DNA of 64,000 bases from Pelomonas sp051857475 (GTDB lineage: Bacteria > Pseudomonadota > Gammaproteobacteria > Burkholderiales > Burkholderiaceae_C). The notes beneath the pieces were generated by a model, which saw only the letters and a program-made list of their open reading frames with translations, made no database searches and had not been told where the DNA came from. Positions 8,590 to 17,118 of the stretch are shown piece after piece. Within the stretch, counting starts at the first letter, position 1. Each line of letters opens with the position of its first letter. Where the stretch lies: the NCBI RefSeq assembly GCF_051857475.1, contig NZ_JBPZGZ010000001.1, forward strand, positions 1,550,001-1,614,000, in the 5' to 3' direction. Made by a program: the position numbers and the translations under genes.

Positions 8590-10845
8590 TCACTTCCGAC
8601 GGGCTGAACGGACGCCTGAAATCGCGCAGAGATCGCGCAGCACCTTGGCCAGTTTGGACGCGTCCGACAGCTCCAGCGTGAAGCTCATCCAGGCCGTGTC
8701 GCCGCCACCGGCCTTGGGCTTCACGGCGCCGGGCTTCATGGACTGCGTGTTCACCGCCACGACGTTCATCTTCTCTTTCGCAAAGACTTCCAGCACATCG
8801 CGCAGCAGGCCCTGACGGTCGCCAGCCTCGACGAGCACGTCGACGGGATACACCGGCGCACCCTTGCCCACCATTTCGCCACCGCCCCACTCCACCGCAA
8901 TGACGCGTTCAGGCGAACGGCGCTTCATCTCCGCGAGGTTGCTGCAGTCGCTGCGATGGATGGCCACGCCCTTGCCGCGCGTGACGAAGCCGGAGATGGC
9001 ATCGGGTGGCGCCGGCCGGCAGCAGCGCGACAGCGTCGTCAGCAGCGAGTCAATGCCCACCACCAGCACGCCGCCGCGATTGCTGCTCGCGCTGCGCGTG
9101 TGCCGTTGCGCCAGCAATTCGTCCTCGTCGGCCACCGGCTCGGGCGGGCGCAGCAGCAGCTCGATATTGCGCAGCGAGTACTCGTCCTTGCCAACCACTT
9201 CGAACAGCGCATCAGCACCCTTGAAGCCCAGGCGTGCCGCCAGCTCGTCGAGCTTGAGCGCGGTCTTGCCCTCGCGCTGCAGCAGCTTCTCGACCAGCTC
9301 ACGGCCCTTGGCGATGGTCTGCGCCTGCTGCAGGGCGTTGAACCAGGCTCTGACCTTGGCACGCGAACGCTGGCTCTGCAGATAGCCGAGTTCGGGGTTG
9401 AGCCAGTCCAGCGACGGCCCGCCTTCCTTGGTCGCGATGATCTCCACCGTCTGGCCGCTGTGCAGCGGCGTGTTCAGCGGCAGCATCTGGCCGTCGATGC
9501 GCGCACCGCGGCAGCGGTGGCCGAGGTCGGTGTGCACCGCATAGGCAAAGTCCACCGGCGTCGCGCCGGCCGCCAGCTCGACGATGGTGGCCTGCGGCGT
9601 GAAGACGTAGATGCGGTCATCGAAGCCCGGCGCGCCCTCGGCATGGGTCGCGTCGCGCTCCCAGGCCAGCAGCTGGTTCAGCACGGCCTTGCGGGCCCGT
9701 GCCACCTGCTCCTCGAACTCGCCAGCCGCACTGACACCTGCGTAGCCGCGCGCGCCGGCCTCCTTGTAGGCCCAGTGCGCGGCCACGCCATGCTCGGCAT
9801 GCTCGTGCATCTCGCGCGTGCGGATCTGCACCTCCATGGCCTTGCCGTCGGGCCCGAGCACGACGGTGTGCAGGGACTGGTAGCCATTCGCTTTCGGCTT
9901 GGCGATGTAGTCGTCGAACTCGCCCGGCACCGGCGTGTAGATCTCATGCAGCCGCGCCAGGGCCGCGTAGCAATCGGCCACGCTGGCGACGATGACGCGC
10001 AGGGCTCGCAGGTCGAAGACGCGGTCCAGCGACAGGTCCTTGCCCTGCATCTTCTTGTGGATGCTGTAGAGATGCTTGGGGCGCCCCTGCACTTCGGCGG
10101 CGATGCCCTGGCCATACAGGTCGGCCTGCAGGGCCGCGCGCGCCGCCTCGACGCGCTGCTCGCGCTCGACGCGGGTCTCCAGCAAGCCCTTGGCCAGCGC
10201 CTTGTAGGCCTCGGGTTCCCGGAAGCGGAAAGCCAGGTCCTCCAGCTCCCATTTGATCTGCCAGATGCCCAGCCGGTTGGCCAGCGGCGCGAACACCGAC
10301 TGCGACTCGGCCGCCAGCTCCGGCGGACAAGGCGTTTTGCTGGCGGCGTACCAGCGCAGCGTCTGCAGCCGCGAGGCCAGGCGCAGCAGCACGACGCGCA
10401 GGTCCTTGGAGAAGGCCAGCAGCATCTTGCGCACGCGCTCGGTCTGCTCGGCGTGCTGGTCGGACTTCTTGTCGGCCGGCAGCTTCGCATCACGCGTCGC
10501 GCGCTGGAGCTGCACGAGGCGGCGCGTGTGCATGACGAGGCTGGCATAGCTGTCGCCAAAGGCCTTGGCGACGACCTCCTCGGGCTTGCTTAGGAAATCA
10601 GTTGCATAGACGAGATAGGCCGCGGCCTGCAGTTCCTGGGCGCTGCCAACGGCATGCAGGATGGCGGCAACGCCATCGGCATGCGCGAGCGCGTTCTCGC
10701 CGGTATCCAGCAGCTCGCCAGCCAGCAGCGGCTCGGCAACGGCGCGGGCGCGCACCACCTCGGCATTGGAATGTCCAGCGCCCGCATCCAGCAGGGCGAC
10801 GATGGGCGCCGTCGCGGCGCCCTCGGGCATCAAGCCTGTCTTCAT
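8590..10845 (-). CDS. relA: GTP pyrophosphokinase RelA (ppGpp synthetase)
   Basis: The 751-residue protein has the full long-RSH layout. A hydrolase-like HD region (about 30-160) has lost its metal-binding HD pair: the place reads YATDFLSKPEE. The synthetase domain has the pppGpp signatures RPKHLYSIHKKM and EFDDYIAKPKANGYQSLHT. A TGS domain follows (IYVFTPQATIVELAAGATP), then a Cys-rich segment (LSRCCRPAPPDAISGF) and a C-terminal ACT domain. The broken HD and the acidic EFDD motif are the marks of RelA rather than bifunctional SpoT. It makes (p)ppGpp on stalled ribosomes in the stringent response. Its ATG overlaps the stop of the alpha/beta hydrolase upstream (ATGA at 10842-10845), so the two are co-transcribed. 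Confidence 0.93.
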   Translation of the reverse strand: MKTGLMPEGAATAPIVALLDAGAGHSNAEVVRARAVAEPLLAGELLDTGENALAHADGVAAILHAVGSAQELQAAAYLVYATDFLSKPEEVVAKAFGDSYASLVMHTRRLVQLQRATRDAKLPADKKSDQHAEQTERVRKMLLAFSKDLRVVLLRLASRLQTLRWYAASKTPCPPELAAESQSVFAPLANRLGIWQIKWELEDLAFRFREPEAYKALAKGLLETRVEREQRVEAARAALQADLYGQGIAAEVQGRPKHLYSIHKKMQGKDLSLDRVFDLRALRVIVASVADCYAALARLHEIYTPVPGEFDDYIAKPKANGYQSLHTVVLGPDGKAMEVQIRTREMHEHAEHGVAAHWAYKEAGARGYAGVSAAGEFEEQVARARKAVLNQLLAWERDATHAEGAPGFDDRIYVFTPQATIVELAAGATPVDFAYAVHTDLGHRCRGARIDGQMLPLNTPLHSGQTVEIIATKEGGPSLDWLNPELGYLQSQRSRAKVRAWFNALQQAQTIAKGRELVEKLLQREGKTALKLDELAARLGFKGADALFEVVGKDEYSLRNIELLLRPPEPVADEDELLAQRHTRSASSNRGGVLVVGIDSLLTTLSRCCRPAPPDAISGFVTRGKGVAIHRSDCSNLAEMKRRSPERVIAVEWGGGEMVGKGAPVYPVDVLVEAGDRQGLLRDVLEVFAKEKMNVVAVNTQSMKPGAVKPKAGGGDTAWMSFTLELSDASKLAKVLRDLCAISGVRSARRK

Positions 10846-11723
10846 GAACTCAGGAAGTCCCTCACGATGGCGACCTGGTCGGCGTGGATCAGCGTGGGCG
10901 CATGGCCGACACCCGGCAGCTCGACCAGGCGGGCATTCGGGCCACGCTGCGTCATGGCGCGCGCCGTTTCGGCGGTGAGCAGGTCGGATTCGGCGCCACG
11001 GATCAGCAGTGTCGGGCAGCGCAGCTGGTCATAGGCGGCCCACAAGGCGGCCTCGCCAGCAGTGACCAGCTCCGGCGTCACGGCCGTGAAGGGCAAGGCA
11101 ATCGCCGGGTCGTAATGCAGCTTCCACTCGTTGCCGTCCTGGCGGAACAGCGGCTCGGACAAGGCATGCCACTCCTCGTCGGTATGCGGGCCGAAACCCT
11201 CGGAGATGCTGCGCAGATAGGCCGCGCCCTCCTCCACCGACTTGAAGCGCGCCGGCTTGCCCAGGTAGGCGCCGATGCGCTGCAGGGCCTCGATGCGGAT
11301 GGCCGGGCCGACGTCGTTCAGCACCAGGCGGCGGATGGGGCTGGCCGCGCCGTCGGGCCGATGCAGCGAGGCCAGGCCCAGGCCGATCAGGCCGCCCATG
11401 GAGGTGCCGACCCAGTCGACCTGCTCCACGTCCAGCCGTGCCAGCAGTGCCACCATGTCCGACACATAACCAGGAATCTGATAGCCGGCCGGCGAACGCA
11501 GCCAGTCCGAATGGCCACGGCCAACAACATCGGGGCAAATCACGCGGTAGCGGTCGCTCATGGCACGGGCCAGGGCGTCGAAGTCCCGTCCCTGGCGCGA
11601 CAGGCCGTGCACGCAGATCAGCACCGGCGCGTCGGCGCTCGGGCCGGCCCACTCCCAGTAAGCCATGCGATGCAGGCCGGTGCTGTCTAGGCAATTGACG
11701 AAGCGCAGTTGAGGCTGGGTCAT
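10842..11723 (-). CDS. Alpha/beta hydrolase
   Basis: The start ATG at 11723 gives 293 residues. A longer frame runs upstream but would cover the promoter region of the divergent dehydrogenase. The fold is shown by CVHGLSRQGRDF (oxyanion region), the nucleophile elbow GTSMGG, an acid after strand 7 (RGAESDLL) and the catalytic histidine in GVGHAPTL. The family contains esterases, lactonases and C-C hydrolases, and the substrate cannot be read from sequence. It is divergent from 3-hydroxybutyrate dehydrogenase with about 46 bases between starts, so a link to hydroxybutyrate or polyhydroxybutyrate oligomer hydrolysis is possible but not shown. It is translationally coupled to relA. Confidence 0.85.
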   Translation of the reverse strand: MTQPQLRFVNCLDSTGLHRMAYWEWAGPSADAPVLICVHGLSRQGRDFDALARAMSDRYRVICPDVVGRGHSDWLRSPAGYQIPGYVSDMVALLARLDVEQVDWVGTSMGGLIGLGLASLHRPDGAASPIRRLVLNDVGPAIRIEALQRIGAYLGKPARFKSVEEGAAYLRSISEGFGPHTDEEWHALSEPLFRQDGNEWKLHYDPAIALPFTAVTPELVTAGEAALWAAYDQLRCPTLLIRGAESDLLTAETARAMTQRGPNARLVELPGVGHAPTLIHADQVAIVRDFLSS

Positions 11724-11769
11724 GATGCAATCCTTTGAAGTCATCCTAGCAACCCAGAAGGACCCCTCC

Positions 11770-12540
11770 ATGTTGAAAGGCAAGACCGCCCTCGTCACGG
11801 GCTCCACCAGCGGCATCGGTCTCGGCGTCGCCCTCGCTCTGGCCCGTGAAGGCGCCAACATCATCCTGAACGGCTTCGGCGACGTCGACGGCCCCAAGGC
11901 CGAAGTCGCCGCCCTGGGCGTCAAGGTCGGCTACCACGGCGCCGACATGAGCAAGCCGGCCGATATTGCCGCCATGGTGGCCTATGCCGACGCCGAGTTC
12001 GGCGGCATCGACGTGCTGGTCAACAACGCCGGCATCCAGCATGTGGCGCCGGTGCAGGACTTCCCGGTCGAGAAATGGGACGCCATCATCGCCATCAACC
12101 TGACCTCGGCCTTCCACACCACACGCCTGGCCCTGCCCGGCATGCTGAAGAAGGACTGGGGCCGCATCCTCAACATCGCCTCCACCCACGGCCTGGTGGC
12201 GTCGGCGCAGAAGTCGGCCTACGTGGCGGCCAAGCATGGCCTGGTGGGCTTCACCAAGAGCATTGCGCTGGAGACGGCCACGACCGGCGTCACCGTCAAC
12301 GCCATCTGCCCGGGCTGGGTGCTGACGCCGCTGGTGCAGAAGCAGGTCGACGCCCTGGCCGCCAAGGACGGCGTCGACAACGACGAGGCCAAGCGCCGCC
12401 TTCTGGCCGAGAAGCAGCCCTCGCTGCAGTTCACGACGCCTGACGAACTGGGCGCGCTGGCCGTCTTCCTGTGCTCGGACGCCGCCATCAATGTGCGCGG
12501 CCAGGCCTGGGCCATGGACGGCGGCTGGACGGCAGTCTAG
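11770..12540 (+). CDS. bdhA: 3-hydroxybutyrate dehydrogenase (short-chain dehydrogenase)
   Basis: This 256-residue protein starts at ATG 11770 after AGAAGGA. It has the Rossmann signature TGSTSGIG near residue 9, NNAG near 88, and the catalytic set Ser138, Tyr151 and Lys155 (YVAAK). It ends with AWAMDGGWTAV, typical of D-3-hydroxybutyrate dehydrogenases. The size and the sequence ICPGWVLTPLV also fit that subfamily. It would oxidise D-3-hydroxybutyrate to acetoacetate with NAD+, as in polyhydroxybutyrate use. A 108-nt structured repeat follows 8 bases after its stop. Other SDRs can look alike, but this subfamily match is strong. Confidence 0.88.
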   Translation: MLKGKTALVTGSTSGIGLGVALALAREGANIILNGFGDVDGPKAEVAALGVKVGYHGADMSKPADIAAMVAYADAEFGGIDVLVNNAGIQHVAPVQDFPVEKWDAIIAINLTSAFHTTRLALPGMLKKDWGRILNIASTHGLVASAQKSAYVAAKHGLVGFTKSIALETATTGVTVNAICPGWVLTPLVQKQVDALAAKDGVDNDEAKRRLLAEKQPSLQFTTPDELGALAVFLCSDAAINVRGQAWAMDGGWTAV

Positions 12541-12548
12541 AAATGTCT

Positions 12549-12656
12549 GCCCCCGGTCCAGCGGGTACGCTGAACCGCCCCCCGAGGGGGCGCGGACCGG
12601 CGCGGGGGAGGCCCCGCGCCGACGCCCGCTGCGGTGCCGCTTGGGAGCGGCCCGGC
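12549..12656 (+). repeat. Dispersed structured repeat, copy 1 (downstream of 3-hydroxybutyrate dehydrogenase)
   Basis: The first 44 bases (12549-12592) match 41012-41055 on the other strand with only three differences. The last 14 bases (GGGAGCGGCCCGGC, 12643-12656) match 40948-40961 exactly. The spacing between the two blocks is 50 bases in both copies, so each element is 108 bases long. It holds three hairpins: CAGCG/CGCTG (12559-12572), a CGCCCCC/GGGGGCG stem, and a middle GGCGCGGGG/CCCCGCGCC stem (12599-12620). It fills most of the otherwise gene-free stretch 12541-12693. Transcript termination or 3'-end protection is likely, by inference. Confidence 0.8.
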
Positions 12657-12693
12657 ACGGCCCCGCAGTGAACGCAGGTCAGCGCGGAATCAT

Positions 12694-13386
12694 CTAGCGG
12701 GTGAGTTGCACCGAACCGCTGACGTTCACCGTCACGGTCGCCTTGCCGGCCTCGGTCGGCAGGGCCTCGTCGCCGCCGGCAGCCTTCATGCGCATGAGGC
12801 CCATCACGGGCCGCGGCCCGGCCTCTTCGCTGTTGATGCTGACCTCGCCGATCACATAGCTGCCGTAGCCGAACTGCTTGGCGTATTCAGCCGCCTTGGC
12901 ACGGTAGCGCGAGATCGCCTGCGCCGTGATGTCGCCCTCGGCCTTCTCGCGCGCCTCGCGCGACAGGCTGTAGCCGACGCGGGCGATGCCCAGGGTGCTG
13001 ATGCGTCCGGCCAGCTGGGCAATGGCGGCGGCGTCCCGCCCCTCCACCAGCAACTCGGCGCTGCCCTGCCAGCCATTGATCTTGCCGGTCCTGGGATCGT
13101 TGCGCGGGTAGAGGGAGAAGCTGCCCGTCTGCACATCGACCTGGCCGGGTTTGGCCACCTTGCGCGCCTCGGCCAGCGCAGCATCCAGGGCCTGCTTCAG
13201 CGCCGTCTGCACACCCGCGGCCTCCGGCCCATCGCGGGTGGTCGAAAAGGCGATGCCAAGGACATCCCGCGTCACTTCAGCGCTGGCGCTGGCCGCCAGG
13301 CTGAGGCGTTCACGAGGCGGCCCGTCATTGGCCGCATGGGCCGACAACGCCAGGGCCAGACTGGACAAAACAAGGGCTGCGCGCAT
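12694..13386 (-). CDS. SIMPL domain (DUF541) periplasmic protein
   Basis: The start ATG 13386 gives 230 residues with a clean signal peptide (MRAALVLSSLALALSAHAA). The mature part matches SIMPL/DUF541 proteins. It opens with a strand like LSLAASASAEV and contains DVQTGSFSLYPRN and a middle ELLVEGRDAAAIAQLAGRIS. A late helix-rich block (AISRYRAKAAEYAKQFGYGSYVIGEVSI) precedes the C-terminal GKATVTVNVSGSVQL strand. The family builds oligomeric periplasmic assemblies and its function is poorly known. It is divergent from ompR and is followed by the structured repeat region, with no operon partner. Confidence 0.85.
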   Translation of the reverse strand: MRAALVLSSLALALSAHAANDGPPRERLSLAASASAEVTRDVLGIAFSTTRDGPEAAGVQTALKQALDAALAEARKVAKPGQVDVQTGSFSLYPRNDPRTGKINGWQGSAELLVEGRDAAAIAQLAGRISTLGIARVGYSLSREAREKAEGDITAQAISRYRAKAAEYAKQFGYGSYVIGEVSINSEEAGPRPVMGLMRMKAAGGDEALPTEAGKATVTVNVSGSVQLTR

Positions 13387-13524
13387 GAGGAAATCTCTTT
13401 GCAAGGAGGGAAAGCCCAGATTACCCCGGGCGTTTGGCAACGAGCTGTAACTGCTGCGTGATGTCCTACAAAACCGGGTTTCAAACCTGCTCACAATGCC
13501 GTTGTTACAAATTCAGGAACCGCG

Positions 13525-14259
13525 ATGAACAGCAGCGCGACACCCCGTCCCAATCGAATCCTTGTCGTCGACGACGACGCCCGTATCCGCGACCTCCTGC
13601 GCCGCTATCTGACCCAGGAAGGCTTTGAAGTCCTGCTTGCCGAGGACAGCCGGGCCCTGAACAAGCAGTTGACCCGCGAGACGGTGGACCTCATCGTGCT
13701 GGACCTGATGCTGCCCGGCGAAGACGGCCTGACCATCTGCCGCCGCCTGCGCGCCGCCAACGACCAGACGCCCATCATCATGCTGACGGCCAAGGTCGAG
13801 GACGTGGACCGCATCGTCGGCCTGGAGGTGGGCGCCGACGACTACCTGGCCAAGCCCTTCAACCCGCGCGAACTGCTGGCCCGCATCAACGCGGTGCTGC
13901 GCCGCCGCCCGCCGCCGGAAGCCCCGGGCGCCCCGTCCAAGGAACCGATGACGGTCACCTTCGGCCCCTTCGAGTTCGACCTGGCCCTGCGCCGCCTGAC
14001 CAAGAACGGCGAGCAGCTGCCTCTGACGACCGGCGAGTTCTCCATGCTCAAGACCCTGGTGCGCCACCCGCGCCAGCCGCTCTCCCGCGACAAGCTGGCC
14101 CAGCTGGCACGCGGCCGCGAGTTCGAGCCCTTCGACCGCAGCCTGGACGTGCAGATCTCGCGCCTGCGCAAGATGCTGGAGGCCGACCCGGCCCAGCCGC
14201 GCTATATCCAGACGGTGTGGGGCGTGGGCTACGTTTTCGTGCCCGACGAGAACGCATGA
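13525..14259 (+). CDS. ompR: Two-component response regulator OmpR
   Basis: This 244-residue regulator has a receiver domain with acidic pocket D16-D18, phosphoacceptor D60 (LDLMLPGEDG) and K110 (LAKPF). It then has a winged-helix DNA-binding domain (FEFDLALRRLTKNGEQLPLT to the end YIQTVWGVGYVFVP). The pattern and the partner kinase just downstream identify OmpR, which responds to envelope or osmotic stress and controls porins and other surface genes. The upstream 138-base region shared with the SIMPL gene contains GTAAC near 13447 and GTTACA at 13504-13509, which could be OmpR sites for autoregulation. That reading is tentative. Confidence 0.9.
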   Translation: MNSSATPRPNRILVVDDDARIRDLLRRYLTQEGFEVLLAEDSRALNKQLTRETVDLIVLDLMLPGEDGLTICRRLRAANDQTPIIMLTAKVEDVDRIVGLEVGADDYLAKPFNPRELLARINAVLRRRPPPEAPGAPSKEPMTVTFGPFEFDLALRRLTKNGEQLPLTTGEFSMLKTLVRHPRQPLSRDKLAQLARGREFEPFDRSLDVQISRLRKMLEADPAQPRYIQTVWGVGYVFVPDENA

Positions 14260-14272
14260 GTTGATAAATTGC

Positions 14273-14309
14273 GGGACAGACCGCCGGAGCGCAATGCGAG
14301 CTCTGTCCC
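14273..14309 (+). other. Inverted repeat between ompR and envZ
   Basis: GGGACAGA (14273-14280) and TCTGTCCC (14302-14309) are perfect complements around a 21-base loop that can form a smaller CGC/GCG hairpin. No T run follows at once, so it is not a classical terminator. Lying between two cotranscribed regulatory genes, it could slow ribosomes or protect or process the mRNA and set the ratio of OmpR to EnvZ. This is inference. Confidence 0.55.
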
Positions 14310-14331
14310 CCACTAGTTTTGACTGGAAGGC

Positions 14332-15651
14332 ATGGCCCGCCCTCACCTCGCGCTCAACCTCTTCTGGCGTACCTTCGCCTGGCTGGCCCTGCTGCTGGCC
14401 GGCGCGGTGCTGGCCTGGCAATACACCTTCAAGCTGCTGGAGGCCCAGCCGCGCGCGCTGGAGTCGGCCGAGCAGCTGGCCGGCCTGGTCAAGCTCAGCC
14501 GCATCGCGCTGGAGCACACCGACCCCATCAACCGCGTCGCCGTCATCAGCTCGATGTCGCGCGGCGACACGGTGCAGGTGCGCGTGGCCGAGACCAGCGA
14601 CCGCTGGCTGCCCTATGACACCAGCCCCTTCGCCAAGCAACTGGCCGCCGAACTGCGCAGCACCGTGGGCCAGGACACGGTCGTGGCCCGCAGCGTCAAC
14701 GACGTGTCGGGCCTGTGGGTGCGCTATGTCGTCGGCGAGGACGCCTTCTGGCTCAAGACCAGCGCCACGCCGCTGTCCATCTCACTCGCCAGCAACTGGT
14801 GGTGGGTGGTCATTGCCCTGCTCGCCACCGTTGTCGGCTCGGCCCTGATCGCCCGCCTCATCAACCAGCCGCTGCGCGAACTGGCCGAGGCCGCCGGCCG
14901 CATCCGCGAGGGCGAGTACGACTCGCGCCTGGACGAGACGACCATGACCAGCGAGATCCGCGAGGTCAACATGGGCTTCAACCGCATGGCGCGCGAGCTG
15001 GCCAAGCTCGAGGAAGACCGCGCCGTCATGCTGGCCGGCATCTCCCACGACCTGCGCACGCCGCTGGCGCGGCTGCGGCTCGAGACCGAGATGAGCGTCA
15101 ACGATGAACAGGCGCGCCACTTCATGGCCCAGGACATCGACCAGCTCGACGCCATCATCAGCAAGTTCATGGACTATGCGCGGCCCAACGAGACCCAGCT
15201 GCGCGAGGCCCGCCTGAGCGAGATCGTCGAGCGCGAGGTGCAGGGCTTCCGCGACCCCGACCAGATCCGCTTCCGCGTGCAGGTCAGCGAGGCCCTCAAG
15301 GTCTTCGTCGACGACACCGAGCTCGGCCGCGTGCTGCTCAACCTGTTCGAGAACGCGCGCCGCTATGGCCATGCGGAGGGCGAGCCGGCGCGCGTGGATG
15401 TCAGCGCCACGCGCCAGGGCTCCTGGGTCGAGGTCAAGGTACGCGACCACGGCCCGGGCGTACCGCCCGACCGCCTGCAACGCCTGACCGTGCCCTTCTA
15501 CCGCGGCGACGCCGCACGCACCGCTGCCAGCGGTGCCGGCCTGGGCCTGGCCATCGTCGAGAAGTCGGTGCAGCGCCTGGGCGGCCAGCTGTCCATCAGC
15601 AATGCCCAGGGCGGCGGCCTCATCACGGTGCTCAAACTCCAGGCAGCCTGA
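14332..15651 (+). CDS. envZ: Sensor histidine kinase EnvZ-like
   Basis: The 439-residue kinase has an N-terminal membrane helix (FAWLALLLAGAVLAWQYTF), a periplasmic region of about 110 residues and a second helix (WWWVVIALLATVVGSALIA). A HAMP domain follows (LINQPLRELAEAAGRIREGEY). The phosphoacceptor box is GISHDLRTPLARL with H239. The ATPase boxes are N (NLFENARRYG), G1 (DHGPGVPPDRL) and G2 (GAGLGLAIV). Its position 72 bases after ompR makes it the cognate kinase, as in the OmpR/EnvZ systems of other betaproteobacteria. The periplasmic part is short, so the signal may be sensed in the membrane or cytoplasm. Confidence 0.88.
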   Translation: MARPHLALNLFWRTFAWLALLLAGAVLAWQYTFKLLEAQPRALESAEQLAGLVKLSRIALEHTDPINRVAVISSMSRGDTVQVRVAETSDRWLPYDTSPFAKQLAAELRSTVGQDTVVARSVNDVSGLWVRYVVGEDAFWLKTSATPLSISLASNWWWVVIALLATVVGSALIARLINQPLRELAEAAGRIREGEYDSRLDETTMTSEIREVNMGFNRMARELAKLEEDRAVMLAGISHDLRTPLARLRLETEMSVNDEQARHFMAQDIDQLDAIISKFMDYARPNETQLREARLSEIVEREVQGFRDPDQIRFRVQVSEALKVFVDDTELGRVLLNLFENARRYGHAEGEPARVDVSATRQGSWVEVKVRDHGPGVPPDRLQRLTVPFYRGDAARTAASGAGLGLAIVEKSVQRLGGQLSISNAQGGGLITVLKLQAA

Positions 15652-15666
15652 GCTAATCTCGTGGCC

Positions 15667-16368
15667 ATGCGCAAGGCCGCCCTGCTCTCGCTGCTGCTGC
15701 CCCTCGCTGCCACCGTGCAAGCTGAGGCGGTGGACATGGTGGTCTATCCGAACGCGGGAGTCTTCGACGCCGACGGCAGCCGCATCGTCGGGCCCGGCGC
15801 GGACATGCTGGCAAGGCTGCAGATGGCCAGCGGCGTGCAGATGAGCCAGCAGTTGATGCCCATTGCCCGGGCGATGCAGACGGTGCCTCACAAGCCCGGC
15901 AGTTGCCTGGTCGCCTTGCCGCGCACGCCCGAGCGCGAAGCCCAGTACCGCTGGGCCGGCCCCTGGGCCACCAGCGCCATCGGGCTCTACGGCGGCGCCA
16001 ACGAGACGCGCCACGTCGAAGGCCCCGCCGACCTGCGCGGGGCCCAGATCGCCGTGCTGCGCGAGTCGACGCCGGCCGCCTGGCTCAAGGAACAGGGCTT
16101 GACGGGCCACGAGGTCAACGACGTGACCATCGGCCTGCGCATGCTGCAGGCGGGGCGCGTCGACTTCTGGCTCGGCAACGATCTGGCCGCCCGCTTCGTC
16201 ATCCGCAACCTCAGCGGGCCGGTGCCGCGCCTGCTCTACAGCTTCGGCCGCATCGACCTCTACATGGCCTGTCACCTGGCAACGCCAGCCGAGACCCTCG
16301 AGCGCCTGCAAGCCGGCTTCGACCAACTGCGCCGCAACGGCGACCTGGCCGAGTTCGGTCTGCGCTGA
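15667..16368 (+). CDS. Orphan periplasmic binding protein (SBP_bac_3-like), paralogue A
   Basis: I choose ATG 15667, which directly begins the signal peptide MRKAALLSLLLPLAATVQA. A GTG two codons upstream is possible. The 233-residue product has the look of small solute-binding proteins related to polar amino-acid binding domains: GADMLARLQMASGVQMS, PRTPEREAQYRWAGPW, then VDFWLGNDLAARFVI. A TAATCT box ends 7 bases before the ATG, so the transcript may be leaderless. It is clearly related to the protein at 17677-18387, including the shared end LAEFGLR. No permease or ATPase genes are near, so it may serve as a sensor or scavenger rather than a transporter part. Confidence 0.75.
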   Translation: MRKAALLSLLLPLAATVQAEAVDMVVYPNAGVFDADGSRIVGPGADMLARLQMASGVQMSQQLMPIARAMQTVPHKPGSCLVALPRTPEREAQYRWAGPWATSAIGLYGGANETRHVEGPADLRGAQIAVLRESTPAAWLKEQGLTGHEVNDVTIGLRMLQAGRVDFWLGNDLAARFVIRNLSGPVPRLLYSFGRIDLYMACHLATPAETLERLQAGFDQLRRNGDLAEFGLR

Positions 16369-16371
16369 GTT

Positions 16372-17061
16372 TCAGTGCGAGGCCGCGGCGCTGGCAGCGC
16401 CCGCCGCCGGCGCCTCACCCAAGGCCTGCGCCAGTTGCTGCTCCAGCCCCTGCTCCACGCCGATCACGGCGATCAGGGTCAGCCGGTAGGAATGCAGGGC
16501 CTTGATCAGGTCCACGGGGTCGCCGCGACCGAACTCGGCGTCCACCGTCGCATCGGTCAGGCGCGAGAAGGAAGCGATCGAGCCGAAGGTGGTCTGGAAG
16601 GACTGCTGCGCGTCGCGCTGGGCCGTGTAGGCCTCGGAAAGCCGGCGCAGGTCCTTGACCGGCATGTGGATGAGGGCCTGGTCGGCCAGGGCCGTGTCCC
16701 AGGCGTCACGGCGCAGGCCGGGCATGGACACGCTGATGCGCAGCTTTTCGGTCAACAGCGTGTACAGCGCGGCGGGCTTGGCCTGGCCCTGTTCGATGAG
16801 CTTCTTGACGTCGGCATAGACGCCGTTGAGCTGCTCGATGGACTGGCGGTTCTGCTTCAGTGTTTGGCGCGACTCGGCCAGGTTGGCTCGCAGCTCCACC
16901 TCGACCTGCTCGATGGTCTGGCGCGCCAGCTTGCGATGGTGCAGGGCCTCGAAGCCCGCCTCCAGACCCAGCGCGGTCAGGATGCCCAGCACGATCATCA
17001 CGTAATGGACGCCGAGTTCCTTCAGATTGGTGGGGGCGTGGGTGGGCGGTTCGACATGCAT
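16372..17061 (-). CDS. Membrane-anchored protein of unknown function with coiled coil
   Basis: The 229-residue protein begins with a short cytoplasmic lead containing the Pro-rich stretch PPTHAPTNLKELG, then one transmembrane helix (VHYVMIVLGILTALGLEAGFEAL). A long charged helical region follows (RQTIEQVEVELRANLAESRQTLKQ and onward) that should form a coiled coil. This layout, an N-terminal anchor followed by a helical sensor-like domain, resembles DUF6090-type proteins, but I cannot assign a function. It lies on the minus strand 57 bases after ispF and may be read with it. Confidence 0.6.
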   Translation of the reverse strand: MHVEPPTHAPTNLKELGVHYVMIVLGILTALGLEAGFEALHHRKLARQTIEQVEVELRANLAESRQTLKQNRQSIEQLNGVYADVKKLIEQGQAKPAALYTLLTEKLRISVSMPGLRRDAWDTALADQALIHMPVKDLRRLSEAYTAQRDAQQSFQTTFGSIASFSRLTDATVDAEFGRGDPVDLIKALHSYRLTLIAVIGVEQGLEQQLAQALGEAPAAGAASAAASH

Positions 17062-17118
17062 GGGCGCGCAGCTCGGGAGTCAGGGGGCGCGCGATGTTAG
17101 CGACTCCTCAACGGCACC

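Noticed and set aside
8590..10845. Calling the RSH protein SpoT
   Set aside because: The metal-binding HD of the hydrolase is missing and the synthetase site has the EFDD signature of RelA.
15661..15666. GTG 15661 as the start of binding protein A
   Set aside because: The ATG two codons later begins an ordinary signal peptide, and neither start has a ribosome site, so the shorter form is simpler.
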